Positions 7,660-15,491 of a stretch of 18,881 nucleotides of DNA are shown here, piece by piece. The translations under genes and the position numbers were made by a program. Where the stretch lies: contig UNSQ01000011.1 of assembly GCA_900556885.1 (NCBI GenBank), forward strand, positions 1 to 18,881, in the 5' to 3' direction. A model generated the notes under the pieces. The model ran no database searches, was not told where the DNA came from, and was given only the letters and a program-made list of their open reading frames with translations. The number at the start of each line of letters is the position of its first letter. The first letter of the stretch is position 1. The stretch is from Candidatus Saccharimonadota bacterium. Lineage in GTDB: Bacteria > Patescibacteriota > Saccharimonadia > Saccharimonadales > Saccharimonadaceae.

Positions 7660-8420
7660 CGCTCCACCCTCTCTATAATTTCTTTCGTTAGCGCCTTATA
7701 AGCCCGAGAACCTTTTGAAAAACGATCATACGCCCCAACTGGCGCGCCATGACTAGGAGCTTCAGCCAAGCGAATATTTCGCGGAATGCTATTCTTAAAA
7801 ATCTTGTCTGGGAAATACTTTTTAACCTCAGCGTGAACTTGCCCAGATAATGTAGTCCTGGAATCCATCATCGTCAATAAAACGCCCAATAATTCCAGGG
7901 GTGGATTAAGCCCCTTCTTTATCAATTTCATACTTTCCAAAAGCTGCCCCAATCCTTCCAATGCGTAAAATTCCGCCTGGACTGGAAGCAATACGTAATT
8001 AGCAGCAATCATACCGTTGACTGTCAACAAACTCAAGCTCGGCGGGCTATCAATAATAATATAATCGTAATCCGTCGCCTTCTGTAAAGCTTCTCGCAAA
8101 CGAACAAACCTTCCCTGCGCCTGCGCCAATTCCACTTCCGTATTCGCCAAATGAGGTGTAGCTGGAGCGATTGACAAGTTTTTATATTCCGTCGGCAATA
8201 TGATATTAGCCAGGTCAATTTGTCGCATAATCACCTCTGATATTGTTGCGCCCAAATTCTGCTTATCTATTCCAAGTCCACTAGTAGCATTACCCTGCGG
8301 ATCAAAATCCACCAACAACGTTTTTTTGCCAGCTTTCGCCAAAAAATATGCTACGTTAATTGACGTCGTTGTTTTGCCGACGCCACCTTTTTGATTTGTC
8401 ACCGCAATGATTTTTGTCAT
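7656..8420 (-). CDS. parA: Chromosome partitioning ATPase ParA/Soj
   Basis: Walker-type ATPase that forms nucleoid gradients and is driven by ParB. It has 254 residues. The deviant Walker A is KGGVGKTT at 11-18 with the signature Lys11; the Walker A' is LLVDFDPQGNAT (35-46); Walker B is YIIIDSPP (120-127). The ATG at 8418-8420 has a Shine-Dalgarno (AAAGGGG about 6 nt upstream). An extended -10 (TGcTATAAT, 8445-8453) lies upstream, giving a leader of roughly 20 nt; unlike many neighbours, this is a leadered mRNA. It is the first gene of the parA-parB operon. Confidence 0.96.
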   Translation of the reverse strand: MTKIIAVTNQKGGVGKTTTSINVAYFLAKAGKKTLLVDFDPQGNATSGLGIDKQNLGATISEVIMRQIDLANIILPTEYKNLSIAPATPHLANTEVELAQAQGRFVRLREALQKATDYDYIIIDSPPSLSLLTVNGMIAANYVLLPVQAEFYALEGLGQLLESMKLIKKGLNPPLELLGVLLTMMDSRTTLSGQVHAEVKKYFPDKIFKNSIPRNIRLAEAPSHGAPVGAYDRFSKGSRAYKALTKEIIERVER

Positions 8421-8444
8421 TCGTTCCCCTTTTTACCTACCTTA

Positions 8445-8453
8445 ATTATAGCA
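8445..8453 (-). promoter_or_regulatory. Extended -10 promoter of parAB
   Basis: TGcTATAAT on the minus strand, 24 nt before the parA ATG, followed by an SD-containing leader. Confidence 0.65.
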
Positions 8454-8479
8454 TGAGCAGAACATAAATAACAGACATC

Positions 8480-8508
8480 AAAAAACCGCTTCCTTTATGA
8501 AAGCGGCT
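8480..8508 (-). terminator. Intrinsic terminator after rplU
   Basis: On the minus strand an 8-bp stem (8499-8506 with 8486-8493, one G-U; extendable by A-U/G-U pairs) with a 5-nt loop, followed directly by T6 (8480-8485). It starts about 10 nt after the rplU stop. Confidence 0.9.
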
Positions 8509-8515
8509 CTTCAGA

Positions 8516-8821
8516 TTATTTGATTGACGTAATTTCAATCTTCGTGTACTTCTGGCGATGACCAGTTTCTTTGTGTACACGCTTCTTGCTCTTGTAGCGG
8601 ATAACGCGAAGCTTATCGCCCTTAACTTCCGCTTCTATGACCTTAGCCTTAACGCTAGAGCCTTTTACAGTTGGCGTACCAACCTTGATTTTATCACCAT
8701 CAATCACTAAAAGTGCGTCGAGAGTGAGTTCTTTTGTGCCTTCAGGGAGGAGATCCACCAAGAGGGACTCTTTCTCGCTGACAAGATATTGTTTGCCAGA
8801 GATTTTTACGACTGCTTTCAT
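8516..8821 (-). CDS. rplU: 50S ribosomal protein L21
   Basis: Large-subunit protein that binds 23S rRNA. It has 101 residues, full family length. It starts MKAVVKISGKQYLVSEKES and ends with the conserved RYKSKKRVHKETGHRQKYT segment (~73-93) and the terminal ITSIK. The ATG has an AAGGA Shine-Dalgarno 5 nt upstream. A clear promoter lies at 8856-8884 and a terminator at 8480-8508, so it is monocistronic. In most bacteria rpmA (L27) follows rplU immediately; here parA follows after the terminator. Confidence 0.97.
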   Translation of the reverse strand: MKAVVKISGKQYLVSEKESLLVDLLPEGTKELTLDALLVIDGDKIKVGTPTVKGSSVKAKVIEAEVKGDKLRVIRYKSKKRVHKETGHRQKYTKIEITSIK

Positions 8822-8855
8822 TTCGTTCCTTAATTATTATGAATTAACTCTAATA

Positions 8856-8884
8856 ATTCTATCAAAAACTAGCAATAAAATCAA
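8856..8884 (-). promoter_or_regulatory. rplU promoter
   Basis: Minus strand TTGATT (8879-8884), 17-bp spacer, TAGAAT (8856-8861) with an upstream TGa extension. The leader is about 30 nt and carries an AAGGA RBS. The -35 ends 7 nt before the galU stop. Confidence 0.75.
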
Positions 8885-8890
8885 GTACAG

Positions 8891-9718
8891 TTAGCAAGTA
8901 GCGTTTTTTGCCATAGCGTTATTCGCCTTCAGCCAACCGCTCGGTGAGCCGCATTCCATATATTCGCCCTTAGCCTCACCAACAGCAATCACGCCGCCGC
9001 CATCGATGTATGCATTAATCGCATCCGTTAGCTCAAACTCACCTCTCTTAGGGTTCGCTGGCAAGGTTCGCGCCAACTCAAAAATCTCTTTGTTCAGGAC
9101 GTAAAAACTTGAGTTGCTGAGATTACTTGGAGCTTCTTCCAATTTTGGCTTTTCAATTATTCGCACAAAATTGCCCTGATCGTCAGTTTCAATAATCCCT
9201 GTTTGCGGAATAAATTCCTCTTCGACAGGATTTCCTAATAGCCCAGCCGACAATCCACGCGATTTCACCAACTCCGCCAAATCTGCCGCGTTTGAACCGC
9301 CGTCGTCGCGCCAAAAGAATTGGTCGCCCATAATCACAAAAGCCGACTCGCCCTGTTCGATGAATTCACTCGCCAGACCAACTGGAATGCTTGTGCCGTA
9401 ACCACCAGTTCCCGGCTGAGTTAAAAAATGTATTCGGACGTCGCGAAGTGGCGCCACCAGAGGTAATTTATCTTCTTTTCCCGCTCGACGTAAATAATCG
9501 TTCAATTGAATATTCGACCGATAATAGCTCTGCACCTGTGTGCTCTGCTCGCCAACTACGAAGTAAATATCCTTCACGCCCGCTCGCACAACGTCTTGCA
9601 CAATATAATCAATCACTGGACGAGTACCAACCGGCAACATACACTTTTCGATAGATTTGGTAATCGGCAACATTCGCGTGCCCCAACCGGCGACCGGAAT
9701 AATGGCTTTAGTAATCAT
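8891..9718 (-). CDS. galU: UTP-glucose-1-phosphate uridylyltransferase
   Basis: Makes UDP-glucose from UTP and glucose-1-phosphate for envelope glycopolymers, which fits the LCP ligase nearby. It has 275 residues, typical for GalU. The nucleotide-binding loop is VAGWGTRMLPITKS at 9-22, followed by EKCMLPVGTRPVIDYIV (24-40), where the usual PKEMLP is altered. A FVIMGDQFFW segment supplies the metal-binding Asp, and GEYMECGSPSGWLKANNAMA near the C-terminus is typical of the family. A strong GGAGGT Shine-Dalgarno overlaps the upstream gene's stop, so it is probably co-transcribed with the Tim44-like gene 8 nt upstream. Confidence 0.93.
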   Translation of the reverse strand: MITKAIIPVAGWGTRMLPITKSIEKCMLPVGTRPVIDYIVQDVVRAGVKDIYFVVGEQSTQVQSYYRSNIQLNDYLRRAGKEDKLPLVAPLRDVRIHFLTQPGTGGYGTSIPVGLASEFIEQGESAFVIMGDQFFWRDDGGSNAADLAELVKSRGLSAGLLGNPVEEEFIPQTGIIETDDQGNFVRIIEKPKLEEAPSNLSNSSFYVLNKEIFELARTLPANPKRGEFELTDAINAYIDGGGVIAVGEAKGEYMECGSPSGWLKANNAMAKNATC

Positions 9719-9726
9719 AGCACCTC

Positions 9727-11076
9727 CTACATTTTCAGCTCTTTGTGAGCTCTTCTTAAAATCTCCAACATTTCCGCATAGCGTTTTTCATCAGAAGAAA
9801 CCCGGGCATATAGAATAACTATATTGTCCATCACTTCAATATTAGCTTTTATATCCTGGTCATACAGCCACGCCATAAAACTCGGATTTAATAACTCAAA
9901 GCTCGCCGCCTGATCTTCGTTTGTGGCAAAAATAGTATAGCGCTTATTAAAATCGCCCCACTCCATTTCAATTTTCTTATAGCCAATTGGCGATATTATC
10001 CGCTTCCTAAAAATGCTATTATCATCCCTGTCAACCAAAATTCCACCGTAAGATTTGGGTAGCATAATCTGACCAATAAGATAGTTAACCTCATCTTTGT
10101 TTTTACCCTCGTCCGTAAATCCATTGCCATTTTTAAGCACACAAGTATAAAGCTGAACAAGAATGCCACCATCCCAAATACCAATAACGTGGTTATTTAC
10201 GTCAGCAGAGTTAAAATAGCGCGGCAAAAATAAGTTACCACCTTTCGGAAGAAGTAGCCTACCCCAATCCAGGCTAAAATACATGCCATTGTCCTTAGCA
10301 AACTTATTCAGCGAGCCAACTAATGTATTAATGTCCTCAGTTGGCTGATTTATACCATCTAATTTCCATTCATTGCCTTCACGAACAAAGTTCCACTTCT
10401 CTGCAAATTCTTCGTTAGCACTTCGGATTTTCTTACCTGTAGCAACCTCCTCCAGCCTATCGTCTGCTTCCGCCAAAAATGCTACACTCACCCGATCGCT
10501 TTGATTATTAGCATCGTCATACGCGTCAGCAAAAATAGCCTCATTTATCCGCACGTTATCGACGATATTCCTACGACCCATTTGACGTAAAGCCTGCATT
10601 ACTAGTCCAATATGATTTGAATATCTCTGTGTCGTGTACTTACGAATTGACTCATAATCTAAGTTGCTCCAATCATACTGAAACCTCTCAAAAACTTGCC
10701 TAGCGTAATTAGTAAGATTATCTGGCTGCCATAACGAATCAGCAGAGGAGGCTTGGCGAACTGTATTAGTAGCCGCCTCACTATTTTGGCGAAATACTTT
10801 GAGCTTATCAACAAATACAGAGATAGCGACCCCCACAAAAGTAGAAATAACTGCACATATGAACCACATTAAATCGGCTAAATACAGTAAACTAAAAACT
10901 AGTCCAACAGCAACACCTACCAAGAAGCCTGCTATTTTCGATCTAGTCTTCCTTTTTACAAAGCCTGCCACACCGCCCGATACAGCTGCGGGTAGCATCA
11001 AAATTAAGGATCCCCCAGAAGAGCCCGACCCACCTCCGCCGGCTCGAGCAAAAAACATTAAAGACTCAATTAACAT
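9727..11076 (-). CDS. Membrane-anchored Tim44-like / DUF3137-like protein
   Basis: 449 residues. The N-terminus (MLIESLMFFARA) looks like a very short signal or anchor, followed by a Gly/Ser-rich stretch (12-23) and hydrophobic segments at ~24-40, 48-66 and 68-88. Residues ~115-245 resemble the Tim44-like/lipid-binding fold (ARQVFERFQYDW... with the terminal WNFVREGNEWKLDGI). Residues ~330-449 resemble DUF3137 (EMEWGDFNKRYTIFA, LLNPSFMAWLYD, then VILYAR). These assignments are from pattern memory. The function is unknown; a membrane-surface or envelope role is inferred. Perfect TATAAT at 11083-11088 lies 6 nt before the ATG, so the transcript is predicted leaderless. galU follows 8 nt downstream. 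Confidence 0.82.
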   Translation of the reverse strand: MLIESLMFFARAGGGGSGSSGGSLILMLPAAVSGGVAGFVKRKTRSKIAGFLVGVAVGLVFSLLYLADLMWFICAVISTFVGVAISVFVDKLKVFRQNSEAATNTVRQASSADSLWQPDNLTNYARQVFERFQYDWSNLDYESIRKYTTQRYSNHIGLVMQALRQMGRRNIVDNVRINEAIFADAYDDANNQSDRVSVAFLAEADDRLEEVATGKKIRSANEEFAEKWNFVREGNEWKLDGINQPTEDINTLVGSLNKFAKDNGMYFSLDWGRLLLPKGGNLFLPRYFNSADVNNHVIGIWDGGILVQLYTCVLKNGNGFTDEGKNKDEVNYLIGQIMLPKSYGGILVDRDDNSIFRKRIISPIGYKKIEMEWGDFNKRYTIFATNEDQAASFELLNPSFMAWLYDQDIKANIEVMDNIVILYARVSSDEKRYAEMLEILRRAHKELKM

Positions 11077-11082
11077 GAGCTA

Positions 11083-11088
11083 ATTATA
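11083..11088 (-). promoter_or_regulatory. -10 box of the Tim44-like/galU operon
   Basis: Perfect TATAAT on the minus strand, 6 nt before the ATG at 11076; leaderless start predicted. Confidence 0.65.
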
Positions 11089-11093
11089 CACTA

Positions 11094-11282
11094 TTATCTG
11101 TCAAAATCTCCATCCGCACGAGACCAAAACTTACGAATGTCTTCTATTTCGTCAGCGTCTAGCCGAATTGCCTGTGGCTCCCGCTGCTCTTTAATAATTT
11201 CTTCAGCAAGTCCATCCGCCAGCGGATCAATTGGCGAAAACCCTATTTTACTACCAAATAATTTGTTGAATAAATTTTGCAT
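11094..11282 (-). CDS. Small acidic protein of unknown function (62 aa)
   Basis: A 62-residue protein starting MQNLFNKLFGSK and ending FWSRADGDFDR. An amphipathic start (~1-12) is followed by an acidic helical region (~20-55, with EEIIKEQREPQAIRLDADEIEDIRKFW). I do not recognise it. The frame extends to a TTG at 11342, but that TTG is part of the -35 hexamer of a good promoter (11314-11342), so I chose the ATG at 11280-11282. The leader is about 28 nt, AU-rich and without an obvious Shine-Dalgarno. It is followed by the Tim44-like gene after 17 nt and may be functionally tied to it. Confidence 0.7.
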   Translation of the reverse strand: MQNLFNKLFGSKIGFSPIDPLADGLAEEIIKEQREPQAIRLDADEIEDIRKFWSRADGDFDR

Positions 11283-11313
11283 AACTTTTTTATTTTTATC
11301 AATTAACAATGAT

Positions 11314-11342
11314 ATATTAGCATAAGTACGATTAAAAGTCAA
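11314..11342 (-). promoter_or_regulatory. Promoter of the 62-aa protein gene
   Basis: Minus strand TTGACT (11337-11342), 17-bp spacer, TAATAT (11314-11319) with a TGc extension. It begins 2 nt after the 11344-11376 hairpin. Confidence 0.72.
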
Positions 11343-11343
11343 T

Positions 11344-11376
11344 AGAATATCCTCCCCATGAAGAGGAGGATATTCT
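11344..11376. terminator. Perfect 12-bp hairpin downstream of ileS, probable terminator
   Basis: A perfect 12-bp inverted repeat (11344-11355 with 11365-11376) with a 9-nt loop, 18 nt after the ileS stop. The sequence following it on the minus strand is ATTGACTTTT, so the U-tract is weak. The arm contains GGAGG. Position favours termination, but an mRNA 3' stabiliser is also possible. Confidence 0.6.
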
Positions 11377-11394
11377 CATTTCACTTACTGCCCT

Positions 11395-14304
11395 TTACGC
11401 CTTTTTCAGGGAAATTTCTACCAATTTGCCCTCGATTTTGGCATCATATTTTTCCGATTCATTGACCACAGAATTCAATTCCACGGCGAGCGTTTCAGAT
11501 TTAATGACATCGGCGAAAGCATCAATAGCTTGAGATATTTCAGAATCGTCGCTAGAAATACTCAATACAATTCGATCATCTATCTGCAGACCAGCTTGCT
11601 TGCGCGCGCTTTGGACGTGGCGAACGATTTCACGCATCAAACCTTCGCGCTTTAGTTCAGGAGTGATTGTTAAGTCATAAACAACACTCGGTTGCGCCGA
11701 CTCAGACTCTGAATCTGTAACAATTTCAACCGATTTCACGTTCAATTCATCTTTAGCGATATCAATCAAGAACTGCGCAACTTCCGCTGGTGTATCCTGA
11801 GAAATAGTATTGATAAGCTTCACAGACGCCAACGGCTGACGCACCTTAATTCCCTCCGATGCGCGCTTCGACAAGCCATCATTCACCGCAGTACGCAGTG
11901 CATTCATGTCGCGAAGCATTGAATTATCTATTTCACCAGCTGGCATCCAATCTTTAAGATGAATCGACTCGTTATCGCCCGTCAAATTATGGTACAATTC
12001 TTCCGCTAAGAATGGCGTAAACGGCGCTAGCATATAACTGAGTCGCACCAAAACGTAATGGAGCGTGCGGTAGGCGTCATTTTTATCGCCGTCATCTTCA
12101 GATTTCCAGAAGCGGCGGCGGCTGCGTCGGACATACCAGTTACTTGCATCATCTAAGAATGGCAAAATCGGCTTAGTCGCATCCTGAAGATTATAATTAT
12201 TAAGACCTCGCTCGACCTCTGTTATCAATTGATGCAATCTCGACACAATCCAAATATCCAACGGATTTGTTAAATCGTGAAGCGGATCTGACAAATCGCC
12301 ATTAAACTCCCAGCCATCAACTTCAGCGTACATTGTAAAGAAGTCATACATATTCCAGATCATACCAAGTTTACGCGCTACATCCATTACATCCTTATCC
12401 GCCAAGGCAAAGTTTTCGCCGTTTGTTAGCGGACTTGAAAGCATCAAGAATCGGAAGCTGTCGGCCGAAGTCTTGTTCATCAATTCCATCGGATCGGTAT
12501 AATTCTTTAGCTTCTTACTCATTTTTTTACCGTCGGCAGCATTGATAAATCCAGTACAAATCAAATTCTTCCACGGAGATTTACCAAACAAAGCCACGTT
12601 TACCGCTGTTAAGCTATAAAACCAACCACGCGTCTGGTCAATCGCCTCAATGATGAAATCGGCCGGAAAACTTGCTTCAAATTTTTCCTTATTCTCAAAT
12701 GGATAATGAAATTGGGCAAACGGCATCGAGCCAGACTCAAACCAACAGTCCAAAACCTTACCAATGTGATGCATTTCTGCGCCGTCGCACTCAAACGTAA
12801 CGTCCATAACTTGTGGCAAATGATAATCGTCCAACTTGCGACCCGTGACTTCTTCAAATTCCGCAAAGCTACCAATCACCTTCACTACTTCCGTGCCGTC
12901 ATTTTTCACACCCTTCCACACTGGAATTGGCGTTGCCCAGTAACGGTCACGGCTCAAATTCCAATCCGGCGCCTGCTCGATGATGTTATGGAATCGTCCA
13001 GTCCTCAGATTGTCTGGCGTCCAGCTTGTCTGCTCGTTCGCCTCCAACATTTCCTTTTTCTGACTCTGAATATCCATAAACCAACTTGGGTGAGCGCGGT
13101 ACATCAATTTCGTGCCGCATCGATGACAATGCGGATATTCGTGACGAATATATTCAATTTTCAGCGCCCGACCTTCTTCTAATAAAGTCTTCGCTATCTC
13201 TTTATTTACTTCCCAGATGTTGCGACCCAGCCATCTACCTTCTGTGTAATTTCCATCACCGTCAACCAACGACAATACTGGTACGTCATTTTTTCGACAC
13301 AATTCATAATCATCCTCACCGTAAGCTGGCGCAATATGAACAATTCCCGTACCATCCTCAGTTGTCACGAAATCAGCGTGAAGAATCTTATGCGCAGCTG
13401 GACCGCGATTTTCAAATAGTGGCTCGAATCTTTTACCCACCAATTCAGAACCTTTAATCGTCTTAACAATTGAATATTCCAGCGGCTGGTGCTTTTCGTC
13501 CGTCATAACTTTCTCAACGCGGTCGCTTGCAACGTAAAACTTTTTATCGCCATACGCCACCAAAGAATAATCAACGTCTTGATTTACCGCCAAGACCATA
13601 TTTGCCGGCAAAGTCCACGGCGTCGTCGTCCACGCAAGCAAATATTCATCCTCATCCTCCAGCTTAAAGTAGACGAATAAGCTCGGGTCAGTGTCCATTT
13701 GATAGCTATTTTCCATAGCCACTTCACTCTTAGAAATTGGCGTTGCGTCCTTCGTGCAATAGACCAAAATCTTTTCGCCTTCATAGATTTTGCCTTCTTC
13801 GTAAAGTCTCTTGAACGCCCACCAAACAGATTCCATGTAATTATTATCCATGGTTTTATAAGCGCCCTTAAACTCGACCCAACGACCAATTCGCTCAATT
13901 GTATCTTCCCACTCGGTGCCAGTTCGAACCATAGCCGCTCGACATTCCTTGACGTAATCCGAAACGCTAATTTTCGTGCCAATCTCTTTTTTATTAGAAA
14001 TGCCTAGCGTTTTTTCAACGTAAACCTCCGCTGGCAGCCCGTGACAATCCCAACCCCAACGGCGCTCAACTCGCTGACCTTTCATCGTATGGAATCGCCC
14101 CATCGTATCTTTCACCGTGCTAACCAACAAATGTCCATGGTGTGGTGTTCCCGTCAAAAACGGAGGGCCGTCATAAAAAACCCAAGAATTATCAGCAGAA
14201 CGCTGCGCGACCGACTTGTTAAATGTGTCATCGTCTTTCCATCGCTGCACCCAATCTTTCTCATATTCTGCAGCTCGACGACGTGTGCCATGTTTGAATT
14301 TCAT
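11395..14304 (-). CDS. ileS: Isoleucyl-tRNA synthetase, type 2
   Basis: Class Ia synthetase charging tRNA-Ile. It has 969 residues. The HxGH motif is HHGH at 55-58 within FLTGTPHHGHLL, and the KMSKK motif is near residue 593 (GKKMSKKLKNY). The segment TMKGQRVERRWGWDCHGLPAEV and YPHCHRCGTKLMYRAHPSWF place it with the type 2 (eukaryote-like) IleRSs, a group known for low mupirocin sensitivity. The editing domain (~190-400) appears complete. The ATG shares one base with the upstream nuclease stop (TAATG), and its AAAGGA RBS lies inside that gene. No leader of its own fits upstream; the Ile-type T-box at 16842-17057 is separated from it by the two-gene cassette. Confidence 0.96.
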   Translation of the reverse strand: MKFKHGTRRRAAEYEKDWVQRWKDDDTFNKSVAQRSADNSWVFYDGPPFLTGTPHHGHLLVSTVKDTMGRFHTMKGQRVERRWGWDCHGLPAEVYVEKTLGISNKKEIGTKISVSDYVKECRAAMVRTGTEWEDTIERIGRWVEFKGAYKTMDNNYMESVWWAFKRLYEEGKIYEGEKILVYCTKDATPISKSEVAMENSYQMDTDPSLFVYFKLEDEDEYLLAWTTTPWTLPANMVLAVNQDVDYSLVAYGDKKFYVASDRVEKVMTDEKHQPLEYSIVKTIKGSELVGKRFEPLFENRGPAAHKILHADFVTTEDGTGIVHIAPAYGEDDYELCRKNDVPVLSLVDGDGNYTEGRWLGRNIWEVNKEIAKTLLEEGRALKIEYIRHEYPHCHRCGTKLMYRAHPSWFMDIQSQKKEMLEANEQTSWTPDNLRTGRFHNIIEQAPDWNLSRDRYWATPIPVWKGVKNDGTEVVKVIGSFAEFEEVTGRKLDDYHLPQVMDVTFECDGAEMHHIGKVLDCWFESGSMPFAQFHYPFENKEKFEASFPADFIIEAIDQTRGWFYSLTAVNVALFGKSPWKNLICTGFINAADGKKMSKKLKNYTDPMELMNKTSADSFRFLMLSSPLTNGENFALADKDVMDVARKLGMIWNMYDFFTMYAEVDGWEFNGDLSDPLHDLTNPLDIWIVSRLHQLITEVERGLNNYNLQDATKPILPFLDDASNWYVRRSRRRFWKSEDDGDKNDAYRTLHYVLVRLSYMLAPFTPFLAEELYHNLTGDNESIHLKDWMPAGEIDNSMLRDMNALRTAVNDGLSKRASEGIKVRQPLASVKLINTISQDTPAEVAQFLIDIAKDELNVKSVEIVTDSESESAQPSVVYDLTITPELKREGLMREIVRHVQSARKQAGLQIDDRIVLSISSDDSEISQAIDAFADVIKSETLAVELNSVVNESEKYDAKIEGKLVEISLKKA

Positions 14305-15491
14305 TACTTATTTCCTTTCGCTCTATTATGTGATTTGCATAGCATTTCGCAATTCTCTATTGAGGTTACACCACCCTTGCTCCAAGCGCTAACGTGATCA
14401 GCGTCCATTTCATTCAGCTTCCATATTTTCGCCTTGTTAGCATCGTGACCTATTGCACAATAAGAACAGTTTGACACACCTTTTTCTTCCGCAGTTTCGG
14501 TCTGCTTTTTATAGACAGTTTGTTTAGTTGCATCGTCAAACACCCTAACCTCAAGCAATTTCGTATCACCAAGATCACCTCTTTGTCCAGAATACAGCCC
14601 CAAAACATACTCAAATATTCCCTTACGATTTTTTACAAATGGGTCACCATATAACTCACTAACTTTTGCGGAAATTTGGTCAGAGTTATACGAAAACTTG
14701 TGATATTCTTCATATAACCTTCCCCATTCCAGACCACGCATTTCTTTCTCGACTTGATTAAAGATATTTGATACCCAATTCAATACCGTATCAAAATAAG
14801 TCTTCGCTTCTGCAATAGAATCATCAAATCTATGCTGCGACATATATTCTGAGACCGTCATCTTCTTTGCATCCGCAATCCATTCCAGTGCCACATGCCA
14901 AAAGTCTTGCCGCTTAGCGTCACCATTGATATATGCACTCCACATAGCGATCATCGCATTACCGGAATTTGAGAAAGTCTCCTTACCTAATGTCACAAAT
15001 GGTCCAGAATAAATAGCATTCAGCAATTCCTGCTCATTAAGTGGTACGCCGACAATATTAATCGTCTTAAACCACTCCTTGATTTCACTCTCTGTCCCTT
15101 CACATTCATACACCAAAAGCTCTGTTTCTAATATTTTCTGACGCAAATCATGCGGCAAAGAATCAAAATGCGTCTGATTACCATTGCGCACAATCGAGAA
15201 GCGCCCTTCAATAAATCGACCAATCGACGTAATTCGCTGCTGTCCGTCCAAAACATCCAAATCACCATCCTCTAATTTATTAAAATAAATTAGACCAATC
15301 GGGTAGCCTTTTAATATTGATTCAATAACCGCCACGTCCTTCTTACCGTCGGCATAAATGTAATTACGCTGATATTCTGGTTGAATCGTCAGCTTACCGC
15401 TCAAACCAAACAGACCCTTCCCTTCAAACTCATTATAGGTAAAGCCTTTAGTAACCTCGGCAATGGTATATTTTTTTAGATTAGCAATCAT
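14304..15491 (-). CDS. DUF262-HNH nuclease (GmrSD/SspE-like architecture)
   Basis: 395 residues. The N-terminal DUF262 domain has IQPEYQRNY (36-44) and the signature DGQQRITS (82-89), a ParB-like nucleotide-binding/hydrolysis motif found in GmrS and SspE-type defence proteins. The C-terminal HNH domain (~338-395) has zinc ligands C342, C345, C385 and H388, the DADHV core (363-367), N380 and N389. It probably cuts or nicks DNA, acting as the restriction partner of the adjacent methyltransferase or against modified phage DNA; which applies cannot be decided here. Its ATG overlaps the methyltransferase stop (ATGA), with an AAAGGA RBS 8 nt upstream, and its stop overlaps the ileS start. Codons 5-8 contain an A7 run. 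Confidence 0.9.
   Translation of the reverse strand: MIANLKKYTIAEVTKGFTYNEFEGKGLFGLSGKLTIQPEYQRNYIYADGKKDVAVIESILKGYPIGLIYFNKLEDGDLDVLDGQQRITSIGRFIEGRFSIVRNGNQTHFDSLPHDLRQKILETELLVYECEGTESEIKEWFKTINIVGVPLNEQELLNAIYSGPFVTLGKETFSNSGNAMIAMWSAYINGDAKRQDFWHVALEWIADAKKMTVSEYMSQHRFDDSIAEAKTYFDTVLNWVSNIFNQVEKEMRGLEWGRLYEEYHKFSYNSDQISAKVSELYGDPFVKNRKGIFEYVLGLYSGQRGDLGDTKLLEVRVFDDATKQTVYKKQTETAEEKGVSNCSYCAIGHDANKAKIWKLNEMDADHVSAWSKGGVTSIENCEMLCKSHNRAKGNK

Noticed and set aside
421..8420. parS sites near parAB
   Set aside because: Only half-site matches such as TTTCACGG or GTTTCACT were seen; no full 16-bp palindrome.
11283..11342. TTG start giving an 82-aa form of the small protein
   Set aside because: This TTG is the first triplet of the -35 hexamer TTGACT; the ATG at 11282 fits the promoter.
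12706..13457. Plus-strand open frames inside ileS
   Set aside because: Antisense to a full-length, conserved synthetase, with no promoter or RBS and no recognisable motif.
15471..15477. A7 run in codons 5-8 of the nuclease as a second phase switch
   Set aside because: Runs of seven A/T also occur in ileS and parA here; seven is unremarkable at this base composition.
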